DNA of 64,000 nucleotides from Manduca sexta (taxonomy: Eukaryota > Arthropoda > Insecta > Lepidoptera > Sphingidae): positions 3,534,001-3,598,000 of the forward strand of contig NC_051120.1 of assembly GCF_014839805.1 (NCBI RefSeq), in the 5' to 3' direction. A program made the position numbers and the translations under genes. Shown here in pieces: positions 13,201 through 25,192 of the stretch. Each line of letters opens with the position of its first letter. Positions within the stretch are counted from its first letter, which is position 1. Under the pieces are notes generated by a model. The model was not told the origin of the DNA. It ran no database searches and was given only the letters and a program-made list of their open reading frames with translations.

Positions 13201-14215
13201 ATTTTTTTTATTTATTTATTCACTTGAAAATCGAATTTAAGCTTATAGTAAAGGTATGCCAAAATTATTACATGATAGACAAAAATCGTGCATTTTTTCT
13301 AAATTCGTCATTACGTCGATTCTAATGTATTATTCAATTGGAAACGTTATAAATTAATAAATAGATTCATTCGATTAATCGCCTAACCGCATGTTCCGTG
13401 TCAATCGAGTCGTTTTCGGTAAATACAACACCGGAAGTGATTACGTAAAAATTTTCACACTATCACAATTGTGCCGATTTGTCGGTTTTTTTTTTCATCT
13501 ATTGCACAATATGTAATTTGCGGGCGTGAATCGTAAGCGATTCCACTAAACTGACAGCGTGTCCGTCTCTCTAATTGGAAATAAAAATTGCCAGACGGCA
13601 AACAATAACGATTTGTGTAAATGGATTGACAGTTGCTAATGAGATGATGACGCTCGCGCAGGCCTTTCTCGAAAAAATACCGTAAAGAAATTTGGTAGCT
13701 GATTTTTAAGTCGTAGGCGTCAAAGAAGATAAAACTTAAAGATTAATGACGGAAGTGTTGGATAGTTTGTTACTTTGTGGATTTTTTTATTATAATTTTT
13801 ATATTTGACTTTTATTTTTGAGTGAAATATTAATTGCAGCACAATTAGAATTAACTGTTACATAATTGGACTTTTAATTAATGATGATACGTATCTGTCT
13901 TGCATCAAATTGCTTGCCATTTGTAATCCCACTATGACTATATTAAAATAAAAAAAGATTATTTGCAGTTAGTTAGCTATTGTAATTCTATCGCAATTAA
14001 TGTCAGTGCACATTGCTTCACAAAAAATGGATTACTTAAAATTGTCTTTATTAACATACCGGCACTAAATACTTATCGCGTATCAATTTTCAACACACTC
14101 GATCGACTAAGTGCGTTTACGGAGAAAGCCATTGTAATTACAAGATGCTGTGTTGCTTCAACACGTGTGACGGCTTTTTGTAGCGGAATTCGTAAATGCA
14201 CTTCGTTGCCCATTT
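7227..14215. other. Long gene-free AT-rich stretch
   Basis: Nearly 7 kb with only short frames (under 90 codons) in all six frames, none with a recognisable domain. Two opposed frames around 12050-12504 have slightly better composition but no homology that I can name. I see no definable transposon ends here. Confidence 0.45.
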
Positions 14216-14410
14216 TTTTTTTATACTAGATGTTGCTCGCAGTTTCGCCTGCCTGAAAAGCGTTTCCCCGCTACAATAGTTCCTAAAATACACTGTAGCG
14301 ATTAACAACTACACCTGTACGACATCACGCATGCGAGCAAATTAAAAAGCAGCCTACGTGTTAATCCAGGATATGGTATACTTGTGTGTTAAATCCGTTC
14401 AGATGATACT
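14216..14410 (+). repeat. Fragment of abundant lepidopteran repeat
   Basis: The wording gttgctcgcagtttcgcctg near 14231, then cagcctacgtgttaatccag near 14351, then aaatccgttcag near 14392, follows in order the 3' part of a very abundant moth/butterfly repeat (usually filed as LINE/RTE- or Helitron-derived). The same block order recurs at 48761-49045. The copy is degenerate, with no flanking duplication found. Confidence 0.6.
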
Positions 14411-14415
14411 GCGTT

Positions 14416-14479
14416 TATCAGACATAAACTCCAATCTTGACCAACTGAAATTGTCCAAGATTGGAGTTTATGTCTGATA
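14416..14479. repeat. Perfect 24-bp hairpin with 16-base loop
   Basis: Positions 14416-14439 and 14456-14479 are exact reverse complements (core gacataaactccaatcttg). The loop is 14440-14455. It sits directly downstream of a degenerate repeat fragment. The size is like a small-RNA precursor, but a mismatch-free stem is more typical of a foldback or snap-back insertion. I do not recognise the arm as a known microRNA. Confidence 0.7.
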
Positions 14480-17400
14480 TGCTCCTACCCTATTATAGAC
14501 AGTATTGAAACTAAATAAGGTTCGTAAGCCGTGATTGAATTACTTACTTCTGCTCACCCCGTAGAGCCTACATTCGTGACCATACGACATGAGTTTGTGA
14601 TACATGAATTCAAGTAGTATATTTAAAAATCAGTTCATTGTCAATATTTTAACGATCAATATTAATATGCCACGTGAAAGTGCACTGCTGTGCGCGAAAA
14701 CAGGTTTAGTTAATGACAAAAAAAAAATCTTATTTTTTGTAAGTAACCCAATATCGAATATCGAGGTTTGAGTACACTTGATGCGGTGTAACTCAATACA
14801 CGGTGACTTCAAGATTAATGTGTACAAAAAAGGTAAATCGTTGGCAGGTTTCGATGTTGATATTTTTCTCTATATTGTAGACTGAAACCTACAGATTGCT
14901 TGGTGACTACATTACTCAACAAAGAGAATTTGACGAGTGACGTGACGGTAGTTTCATAGCCGGTTAGTCAGTAAAGTTTAACTGGGTTAAGGGAAGGAAT
15001 TATTTGTTTTATTGGTGTTAAGAAACGCAATAGCAACACCATTTTACCAGTCAGTTTTATATGAGATTCTAGAATATTTGATAGTCCTACACCATGTATC
15101 TTAGAGCAAAATGTCTCAAACAAAAAATCTTAAAGCTACTCAAGTAAGGCTATTAAAAAGTCATTACAATGTGTAATTTTATTGATCACGAAATCAATCA
15201 TTTCAACGTACGAAATGCTACAGCACGATAAAATTCGCAGCTCAACCATCGCTGGTACATGCAATAATTATTCCATTTCGTTCAAATAAATCTTTTAGCT
15301 TCCTACAGAATTTAATGAAGGATATTACGATGAACCTGAATGTTTAAACATGTCATTATTATTTCAAATGAGTTACAGTACTCATCTTAGACAATGGTCA
15401 TGTCTGTCATTTGGAAATGTAAATTGTGTGATGCTAAAATCACACCACCAGATCGGTTTCATTATAGACTTTTAATAAGTACTATAATCGTGTGACAGGT
15501 AGCCTTTCATTCTTCGGTATTAATATGCAGTTACACTGTATAGTATTTAAGATGTTGTTACTGACATTACAAAGTGATGTCGATTTTTACAATGCAAATA
15601 TAATAAAGACAGAATCAGTAAAAAAAAAACGATTACAAATTTAAATCATATTTGGAATGTCTTCTGAATTTAAAAGTTCTAATTGGAATATTTTCTTACA
15701 CGAAAAGGCGTTTAGCTCACTATAGGCGAAGAAACCTATTTGTCTCTTTATTACGTTATATTTATCTATTCAGGTACTGGCAGCATGAATAAACAGTTTA
15801 AAAAATAAAATCCTAGTACACAAAAGAATTTAGTAAAGTCGAAAACAGACCGTCGCGTCGCGTATTGTGCTGATTTTTTCTCAGTTGCAACACTGCCAAG
15901 GTCATGTCAATAACCTCGGGTGTTGCCAGCAATAAAAAATATTGTCTTTTATTAATGAGAACAATAAATCTGTAGTACAGAGACACCGACGCAGGTGTGC
16001 CAAGGTTTTTGTCCCATTTCAAATGTGCTTAAGCGAATTATTAATTACTGGATCGGTTTAATAGATTATCCTTGTAATGATTTTTTTACCGTCGGGTGTT
16101 ATTTTTTGTTCTAAGCCTTATATAAAGGGTGGTAGGGATTATATTGGATAACTTAATTTTATCTGACTCAGCTAGAGAACACAGGTTTTGTTTGGGATGT
16201 ATCTGATAATTAAACAGTCCATGATAATTGATGTAACTTTTTTAACGTAATAAACATCGTATAGCAAAGAAATAAATAATACAAGCGAATAAATTAATGC
16301 CAAAATATAATATTTTGAATTTCCCCAGTTACTCAAGTAGCTTTACTTTTTATGAATATTTATATTAATTATTCAACACAAAGACTATTATCGCAAAGCT
16401 GTGCTGATAAAATAAAGCGGTAATACTTAAATATAACTGACCTAACATTACATTTATAACGCTTTTCGCTTATTCAAGTTGAATCTAACCGCAAATCTGT
16501 ACAAGGAAAACGTAGATTAAAATAAAAAACAACTTCGAAGTACGAAGAAATCTAGATAGTATAATTTAATACTGAAACGAAACAACGGGCACGCCCCGTA
16601 GTAAATTACAATATTAATAATATAAATAACCAGATGGGAGATTATAATATTTATCAATTAAAAATAATATGTATCTGTGATTACTCCGAACATACTTCAT
16701 ACATTCATATAGCATGGTACAGCGTATCTAATTTTTCAAACAATTTTTTGCCAGTTGTTAGAACAATGATTGCGCTAACCAGCTTTGAACGAGCGAAATT
16801 TGCTTTTAAATCTGTGATTAAATCGTTTTTATGCGGCCAGTACTCATTTTTAAAAAACCAAACCATTATCAACGTAAAACTAAGTTTATGTTGTTACGAA
16901 TAGAGCTCAATTCTGTTTCACATCGCTCATAAGTATCTAAATTCTGTACGAGTGTATAGTTAGAAGTAATATTCAAAAGATAAACATCGTGTTCGTATTG
17001 TTTGGTTTAAACTATGACCCTACGATCAGTGAATGTGGTTATATTTTTAGTTTCAATACCATTACGTTTTTTTAACTAATAATCACAAATAAGACGATGA
17101 TTCAGAGCCCAGTGGATGAGAAAGTGTAGTCCGGAAACATTAAATTTTAAAACTTGTTTATTTATAGAACATGTATGAGAACTTAGAATATCGTCAATTT
17201 ACGCTGTAACAGCTTAAACATTTGACACTATCAAAATTTATGACTTAACAAAGTGTTTATTCATGTTCGAAATATATTTTTTTCTGTTTTTATTTTCGAT
17301 TGTGTTCAGAATTTTAAACAATGTTTTCTTTCTTTTTGTTACAGGTATGTTTCTATTTATTTATGCGAGCTCCACAATTTAAAAGGTAAAATACGTCTGA

Positions 17401-17624
17401 GTTTATTAATTCCAAAATTAAATGAAGAATATTGTTTTTTGAAAAGGATGACATTTATCCAACTATGATAAATCTTTTGTGCTGTATTGTTACGTCAAAA
17501 TTTAAATACCATCCAAATGTAGGACAGCACATCTATGTCAACGCGTATTTATGTTTTATTCATACAGCACACAAAAATCTATAACAACATACAATTTTTA
17601 CAGTGCTTTCGTTTTTTTCCTATC
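14480..17624. other. Gene-free AT-rich DNA
   Basis: Only short open frames without recognisable domains. A pyrimidine tract with an acceptor-like end (tgttacag) lies at about 17337-17344, without an exon that I can defend. Confidence 0.4.
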
Positions 17625-17740
17625 CCTCCTAATGGTCTTTTTGGTATAGTGAATGGCCAATATGGATGGTGGACTAGAAAAGTCTGGATTCAAGCCCCAT
17701 GGGCAACACTGTTTAGTTCTTTCGGATAGGAATGATATTA
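17625..17740 (+). repeat. Possible tRNA-like SINE head
   Basis: A stretch with tctggattcaagccccatgg near 17681 resembles the B-box and flanking arm of tRNA-derived SINEs, followed by ttagttctttcgg, wording seen in insect SINEs. There is no matching copy in the window and no flanking duplication, so this is weak. Confidence 0.25.
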
Positions 17741-18744
17741 GACATTTAGACTAGTAGTAAAACTGACAGAAATCATTTCTGCAAACATGCTTGAACCTAT
17801 GTTTCGTTGAACCCATATTAAATATACACTAAAATTTAACTGTAACATACAACTGTTTTTTGTCCCAATAAATGAAGAGTACGATAAGGGCACATGGAAA
17901 AAAACGCTTTACCACCCCACAGCATCGCGACCGAAGCCTCACGTCAGATCATTAAACTCATGCCAAAACACTATTTAATAAAATGACGGAACCAATTTGT
18001 AAAAGAGGTTGCGAATCATTAGCCGTCCGTAATGAAACCGTATGGGGTGAGGAATGATTAATTATATCTCCGTTCCCCCTAATTTATTGAAAGTTCATCG
18101 ATTGGTACCAGTTTAAACGGTGATTTTGTCTCGAGTAAGGATTATAATCTACGCTAAATGTAAGCAAGTTGCAAGTTGTAAACGGCCAAATTTGATGTAG
18201 ATTTTACCAATAAACGAAAATTCAGATAATATTTAAGACTATATTATAAATAAAAGCACCCACTATGTAAATAAAAGTAGCGGAGAAGAGTAAACAATGC
18301 CAATAGAGTTAGTGATCAAGTCGTCAGAACAGAAAGAATTTAAGTAACGTAGTCTTTCATGTTTTGATCAAGCTGTTTCTTCGTTTCTCTATCAGCTACT
18401 TCTTTATGCGTCATAATAGTTTTTGTTTCAAACTATTTACGTACAAATCATTGAAATTTACTTTCAAATTTTCAATATTAAATGCATTCGTTCACCAATG
18501 CAATTGGTTTTATTATTTTTGCAACGGCTGTTGCTCATAGTATTTCTTCGTTGGAAACACGTAAACCATTCACGATAGGTTTATTCGAAAATACTCGGTT
18601 CCATAGCGATTGTTAATTAAACTCGCTACAGACGGTAATAATAATAGTTTATATTCGATAGGAGTTAAGACGATGTAGTTGTATTTGGTATAAATACTTA
18701 CCTGTGTCTTACATCTAGTAACTTTATTCTTTATGTACAACTTT
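17741..18744. other. Gene-free AT-rich DNA
   Basis: I see no coding, RNA or repeat feature that I can support in this stretch. Confidence 0.4.
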
Positions 18745-19081
18745 TACTCAGGTTCATTTTGAAACTGCATATTCGTCTTTATCTGTGGCAACATTGCGCC
18801 AAAAATCATCCACGAAGAACAAATATTTTTGTAAAAAAAATGCCGGTTGTACTTTTTTAATCTTTTTATAATTTTGTAGTTTAGTGTTATAGGCCACTCT
18901 GACAATTTATTTTCTTGTAGTAATGGCCCTGGGACATGTAAAAGATGATTTTTTATTAATACGTATTGTGTTTGGAACTTACACTTTTTATTTTACAAAA
19001 AAAAATTAAGTGTTTTTTTTTTTCAAGAAGAAGCATTTGGTTTTACTAACTATCAATGCAACGAAGAAATGACCTTGTATA
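18745..19081 (+). mobile_element. MITE, diverged copy of the 50.4 kb element
   Basis: This copy shares scattered blocks in the same order and orientation with 50366-50778: for example cattgcgccaaaaatcatcc (18792-18811) against cattgtgccaaaaatcatcc (50431-50450), then the (g)actttttattaat block. Its outer ends (tactcaggttcatttt at 18745 and aaatgaccttgtata ending at 19081) are decayed versions of the perfect terminal repeats of the other copy. It is shorter by about 70 bases and has no coding frame. Confidence 0.75.
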
Positions 19082-21484
19082 CGAGTACATAAACATCGAA
19101 AGTATCTGAACCGTCATGTTATGTCTGAATTTTGTTTTCATAAAAATTCTCAAAACATGTGCTCTCAAAAATGGTACCATCAAAAACATTTACACAGCAA
19201 ACGAAATATCAATGAATACTAATGTTTTAAAAATATAATCGCAAAGGACAGGCGAACTGTGGCCAGTGTCACGAACCGTTCAGCCTTGACTTGCATTTGT
19301 ACAGCTGCGCCACGCGGCAATGCATGCGCTAAATGAATTTCGCGACTGCATTCCGCATTAATACTATTCGCATACGGCTTATTTAAATGGCCAGTAACTA
19401 AATTTTATTTATTAACTAGGCCAGGGGTTTAGAACGCGAAGTTTGATTAAAGAAATATGATTTGTGAGGTTTTTGTCATTCTATAGAAATTTAAGTTGCT
19501 CATGTAACGATTGGTGGTTCGTTATTAATGTGTTGAAACATTTATTCGAAATCGTAATTAACATTTCCAAGCAAATAGGCTCATGAATTACCGTTTCCGT
19601 CTCAATATTTAACATTGTTTGTATAATATTCATTACCTTTATCGAAAATATTTCTTCAACAAGGACCCGCTTTCCTACGGCCACTCCATTTATATCCTAT
19701 TCATGTCGAACGATATTTGCGACACTAAATCAGCCGTTAGACATCGAACGTCACAAGAATTTACATAATCCAGATTTACGATCGTTTGTGCTAACTTTCG
19801 ATAGTCGATTTTCTAGATTCGTCAATAGCTTCGTTGGTGTTACGCTCCGTTTACAAAACGACCCGATTCGAACGTTCCTTGATCGATTAACTTTTACTAC
19901 TAATTGTTAATCGATTCGATAGTTCATGCTTTCACTATCGGATTGTTTTGTTTTGTCAGTGTTCTTTTTTTGGCTTGTCTGTTTGCACTTGCGGATATTT
20001 CGTAATTAGTTTGTGTTGGTTGATGATTTTGAGAATGGTTTTTATTTATGTATTCTCCGATGATCTTACCTAATAGTTTTATGATTTGTATAAACTAACT
20101 CGCAGTTTCCTTATCGATATCTAATGGAATTCTGCTTTGATTGTTATAAAAACGAATACATATTTTTCTCACGTAACAATAATTCAAATCGTTTTCTTTT
20201 GTAGAATTATTGTTTGCAGACGTTTTATTTCAATTATTAATAGTTTCCTTAGCATCTAATTTACTAACTTCCACTTCACCTGGCTCGGCAACTTTCAGAC
20301 ACCCATAACATCCGAAACGAATGTAATTACGCAAGATTAAACAATTTCATACGGTTTTGTTATTTGCTTCAATTCCTCTAATGATTTAATGAAGCCCTTT
20401 CTCTCGCTTAATGGCTGCAGTGTTTAATTTTGACTTCAAAGTGCTTCCGTTCGGTTCCGAAGGTCATTCTGCGGGGACCCTTACGTCCATTGTACATTAT
20501 TGTCCGTCCATCTGCCCCTGGCCATTACTGGGATGTAATTTGACAGATGCAGTTTCAATAGCGATGTTTGTTTAATACGTTTAGTTGGCAAATTATAGGT
20601 TTAGCTTTCAAATTATGGTATACGGAGATTAGTTGTTGGCCCTTTTATTAGAGACCTTGTGAATGAATTCTTGGTTATCAGATTTTGTGTTTCCTGATCG
20701 TAAGTGATAAGTGCAGGGCATAAAATTAGCTATGGCATTAGAGTTGATTTTCGTTTGACTTCAATATAGTAATGGTTTAATTCTAATAAATTATAAAATT
20801 ATACTTACAGTACTCAGAATTGCATGTTAATTAATATTTAAAAGGGATAATATTGTAAATGCCTGAATAATACCAATGTTTTGTAGAAACGATTCCTATT
20901 CAATTTTATTAATACCTTTAACCCAATTAATATATATAACCACGTCATAAAAGACATACAAACTGTTAATCGTTGGCTTTTAAAGTAACAGTGAAGATGT
21001 CGACTTCATTGCTGTTTGTAATACAAGCTTCGTTCATTGATCGTGACTTCATATCTTTTAATGTGTGCAATTTTATTCAAATTAAATTAAATTGATCGTG
21101 TATACCTCTTAGTAGCCAGGGGCTAAAATCAATATTAATTTATATTCATTATTAATAGGAAGCGCTTAAGGAGAGCTTTCATTTGCATACATTACCGATT
21201 GTATATAATTTATCGTTGGTAGCTGCTCAGTTAATGTAGTCATTTTTGAAAAATATGTTATGTAACAATAACGGACACTGTTACGTTTACAAGATTATAA
21301 CAAATGTTTAATATGTTAAATGCTTTCTATAACTACATATTATATAAATTGCTTTTTATAATAAATAGTTATAAATTGCAATTGGAATAATGCTATTATT
21401 GGTATTGGATGTCAGGCATCCTATGTTAAATTAATTATATTGGCGTAGAATAAATTTATGGTCGATCGTAGAATTGATTACAAG
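19082..21484. other. Gene-free AT-rich DNA
   Basis: I see no supported gene. Short frames only; no repeats with definable ends. Confidence 0.4.
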
Positions 21485-21662
21485 TAATCATAGTACATCT
21501 GAGAAGTTCTCTATAGGAATTTCGAAGGTGTGTGAAGTCTACCAATCCGCACTAGGCCAGCGTGGTGGACTAAGGCCTAATCCCTCTCAGTGGTAGAGGA
21601 GGCCCGTGCTCAGCAGTGGGCAAGTATATAATACAGGGCTGATATTATTATTATTAATCATA
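21485..21662 (+). mobile_element. 5'-truncated LINE tail, copy 1
   Basis: The body (21493-21654) contains cactaggccagcgtggtgga and ends with cagggctgatattatta, a 3' end with an ATT-repeat tail. It is flanked by taatcata at 21485-21492 and 21655-21662, an 8-base duplication. The same 3' end occurs at 22834 and 24161 on the opposite strand with different 5' truncation points, the hallmark of target-primed reverse transcription. The family is an abundant lepidopteran LINE, probably of the Jockey/CR1 group, but the class is from memory. Confidence 0.8.
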
Positions 21663-22078
21663 ATGAGATACTAGAAGATGTTGACACTGGTTAGCAGTTC
21701 TCTAATAGCTTCTCCCGGCTTACCCAGCCTTGGGCGCAGGAATAGACATTGTTATATCACCAGCTCAATCGTACTTTCGCGTATGAGAAGATACCTTCCA
21801 CCTATCCTTGCCGTTAATGACTCCTTAATTACTCAATCTGGTAGGATGTGTTTAATATCTCGCCGGATAGCGATCACCGTATAAGGTGTTAAAACCGACA
21901 TAGTGGCTCACGTAAGTGTGTCACGTTCCGGGATCAGCCTGTGTATATCCAGTTCCAACAGGCCGGCATAATTGAGTCGACTGCCGAGGTGTAATCGTCT
22001 CTCGTCAGTCGACATTCTAATGGACCCCACTCTACTTACCATCAGGTGTAATGTGGACACAGCCGTGTACGTATAAAA
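21663..22078 (-). repeat. Lepidopteran repeat related to 50953-51049
   Basis: The part 21953-22046 matches the reverse complement of 50953-51049: ttccaacaggccggcataat here against ttccaacaggccagcataat there, then gtcgact, taatcgtctctcgtcag and ccactctacttaccatcagg. The part upstream (21670-21950) has no partner in the window but runs on without a visible boundary and may belong to the same element. There is no intact coding frame. It lies directly after LINE tail copy 1, so this is a repeat cluster. Confidence 0.6.
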
Positions 22079-22822
22079 ATATCTAATGGCAGGCAGAAAA
22101 AATTACATAAATCAGAGCCTTTGCATAATTATTCAGTGACCGATGCTTTTAAGATTACAACTCGCTTGAATTGGTACTTTTGTAGTTCCATTACGTCCAT
22201 CTCGGTATTTCTTTGTTTGCGAATCAGGTCGACGGTTGATCGGTATAGTTTGATAAAAACGTGATTATGGCTACTGGTACAGTTTGCAGCTGCGTAATGT
22301 GCGAGCAGTTTATAGGTTTAAATTATTTTGATATCGTTTTGTGGTGTTAGAGTGTGTAAGTGAAGTCGGTGAAGATATGATGAAAATTTTTGTTTTTGAT
22401 CGGAATTAGTATGGCGATAGGAAGTCGCTATCACATCATGGGATGTAAATATATGAATCAAACGTAATCCCATTTCTAGTTATACTTTTAAATCACCATC
22501 TTTACCAAAATTCAACAAACGTAATATTATCTAAAGGTGTCATAGAAAAAAAACGACACATTTTGATAAATGGGTATTGAATTATACAAAAACACGTACA
22601 AACTGACAAGGATCTGTTCATTAGGACGGGGTGGGATGGGGCGGATGTTGTACTCTCATCGTTGCATTATCTGCCGATGATTGAATCTTAATATAGGGTA
22701 GTTTCATTGTAGAGAGGTTTGTTAATTAATAATGCCAGATGTTTTGTGTGCCATTATGATTGATTGTAGTGTAGGTTTATGATGAATCACTATGAATTTG
22801 TAAATCATTATATTGTGTAAAT
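22079..22822. other. Unannotated AT-rich DNA
   Basis: I see no gene. A short G-rich patch occurs at about 22624-22648 without an interpretable function. Confidence 0.4.
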
Positions 22823-23046
22823 GTAAACAGTATAATAATATATAATAATATCAGCCCTGTATTGTATGCTGTCCCGCTGCTGGGCACGGGCCTCCTCTAC
22901 TAATGAGAGGGATTAGGCCTTAGTCCACCGCGCTGGCCTAGTGCGGATTGACAGATTTCACATATCCTCCAAATTCTTATAGAGAACTTCTCATGTATGC
23001 AGATTCCGTCACGATGTTTTCTTACACAGGTAAACGTAAACAGTAT
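22823..23046 (-). mobile_element. 5'-truncated LINE tail, copy 2 (longest)
   Basis: The body (22834-23035, 202 bases) is flanked by a perfect 11-base duplication gtaaacagtat (22823-22833 and 23036-23046). Read on the minus strand it ends with cagggctgatattatta plus an AT-rich tail. It shares the block cctctact...gagagggattaggcctta with copies 1 and 3, and extends further 5' than either. It has no coding capacity; it is the untranslated tail of a LINE. Confidence 0.85.
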
Positions 23047-24148
23047 CTTCGTATGTAATTCCTAATTTGAAATAGTTTCATAAAAGTTATTTAAATTTTA
23101 AGTTTTCTAAATTTTATTATTACAAATAATATATTCAACCTGCTCTAATTACATTGGATTATTGTAATATAATTTGTTCCAACTTAACACTACAATATTA
23201 CTCGCACGCAACTAACTCGTTTAAATTAGAAATAAATATACATTCAGCGAATTGTAACTAAAGATGATCTCAAGTCTGCATGTCATTAATCATTTCTATG
23301 TATTATTGTCATGTTCCAGTTGGACGGTCAGTGTTTTAAGAACAATAAACAATACGCTATAAACCTTACTTTATACCGCTCTCACACCCTTTGTCGCATT
23401 GGCTGCGGCTTTTGAGATAACACCAGTGTTAACTAGAATATATTTTATCGTCCACTTACACTTGTCCTTTTATAGTATAAATTATACTCTTTAATGTTTA
23501 TCGCATTTTAATCTAATCTATTTTTTGATTATCATTGCTATATAATTAAACTATATTACTAATCTTAACTTGATTGAACCTATATTACATAATTTATTGA
23601 TGTAATCTCTGCTTTACCCTACTCTGTGATCGCAATATCGTATTTCTAACTTCGTGAGTGGCTCACAACTGTTCTAGTAGCGGGTTGTGTAAACAAAATC
23701 ACTGCGAGGGTGATGTTAGCGTTTAGCTGTGGGGTTTGTGGAGTCGTGGATTTTTATACCGACTTAAGCTTTTTATGTGTCTTTTTAACCGACTTCAAAA
23801 AAAGGAGGAGGTTCAATTCGAGGTGATTTTTTTTATTTATGTTTTAACTTCTCTGCAAGATTTATATAATCTGGCATAAGTTAACTTATTGAGTGAACGT
23901 CTCCAAATGATATTGTTTAATTTGCTGCGCTTAAGTCACTTTTAATTCAATTATATACATGTTGAGTTTTCCTAACTTGGGCTTACATTATGGCTATACG
24001 TTATATTATTTAAATTATTGTGATTCTAGTGTTAAGTCTGCTGAAAAACCTAATAAATAAATATTGGAATATAATGCAATATGTTTTTACGACTAATTTC
24101 AGATAGCTTAGTATATTCCTCCTTCAAGTTTCCATGATTAAGGATTTA
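23047..24148. other. Unannotated AT-rich DNA with a small repeat trace
   Basis: At 23782-23820 the wording ttttaaccgacttcaaaaaa followed by ggaggaggtt matches the tail of a very common lepidopteran repeat, seen again at 26609. Otherwise I see nothing supported. Confidence 0.45.
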
Positions 24149-24270
24149 GATTATACGATAATAATATCAGCCCTGTATTATATACTTGCCCACTGCTGAG
24201 CACGGGCCTCCTCTACTACTGAGAGGGATTAGGCCTTAGTCCACCACGCTGGCCTAGTGATTATACGATA
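24149..24270 (-). mobile_element. 5'-truncated LINE tail, copy 3 (shortest)
   Basis: The body is only 98 bases (24161-24258) and is flanked by a perfect 12-base duplication gattatacgata (24149-24160 and 24259-24270). It is the same 3' end as copies 1 and 2, cut off just after the cactaggccagc block. The insertion split one unit of an 18-base tandem repeat, whose next unit is at 24277. Confidence 0.88.
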
Positions 24271-24293
24271 CTGCGAGATTATACGATACTGCG
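24259..24293. repeat. 18-base tandem repeat, two units
   Basis: The unit gattatacgatactgcg occurs at 24259-24275 and 24277-24293, separated by one base. The start of the unit is also present at 24149 because of the LINE target duplication. Confidence 0.8.
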
Positions 24294-24939
24294 TCTTAAT
24301 AAGAGTTAATTAACGACTATTAACTAGCAAGGAGCACAAAATCCAATTAAGTTTACTGGTCTTCTTAAGATTTTCTTTAAAACCTTATATAATTTGTTCA
24401 TAATACTGATTATAGCGAAGTCAACTACAGTTTAGCGTGAGGTTGTTTGAAGTTGCAAAAGCAATCAATGGATATACCAAACAACTTGCAACGGTCGAAC
24501 TCCAATTCTTTTGGCCTAGGAAAGTTCTCACGAGATTTTATCACTTACCATCAGATGAGGTACTTGCTTTGCTCTTACTACATGTTGATGAATCTCATAC
24601 TGATGGTCCAACGGATGACTGCCGCTATGTACCTATATGAAAATTTTCACTTTCCACAGTGAAGGCGATGTTATTAAAATCCATACACAGGCTTAATGGC
24701 AACAGAAGTTATCACTATCTATCATGTGAAAACAAGCGTCGCTTTCAATCTGTTCTAAAGAGATTTTTGTCGTAAAATGTATGCGTATGCTCATTAGTTC
24801 TACTTTCATAACTTATACACATTGCTGCCTTTCTCTTTGACAGTGTTTATATTGAGGTGCAAACTCGCATTTACTTATTACATATATGCGTTAATGAATT
24901 CATAGTGATGTGCTCGAATCAATTCGAATAATCGATAAT
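24294..24939. other. Unannotated DNA
   Basis: Two overlapping frames at 24437-24662 (67 and 71 codons) have no recognisable domain, and their lengths are unremarkable. I see no supported feature. Confidence 0.35.
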
Positions 24940-25192
24940 TCGAATGAATCAACTTCGATGACTTGACTTGGCATGTGTCGACCACCGATCTGAGGAGGTT
25001 CTAGTTTCGAACCCCAGGTCGGACAAAGAGATATTGGGTTTTTTTAATCAATATCAGCTCGGAGTTTGTGCCCCATATGGCGATAGGCTCGCCCTCTATC
25101 ACATCAGACGGAACACAGGCAAAAAGTGGGCGCCCTGGTTGAACCTTTACCCTTCGGGACTAAAGGCGTGATGTGTGTGTCGAATGAATCAA
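24940..25192 (+). mobile_element. tRNA-derived SINE-like element, copy B
   Basis: The body (24953-25179, 227 bases) is flanked by a perfect 13-base duplication tcgaatgaatcaa (24940-24952 and 25180-25192). Near the 5' end gtttcgaaccccaggtcgg (about 25010) resembles the B-box of a tRNA-type RNA polymerase III promoter. The 3' part has ctatcacatcagacgg, cacaggcaaaaagtgg and taaaggcgtgatgtgtgtgt, blocks shared in order with 5540-5665. It fits a SINE mobilised by a LINE. The frame that crosses it (24968-25171) is incidental. Confidence 0.8.
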
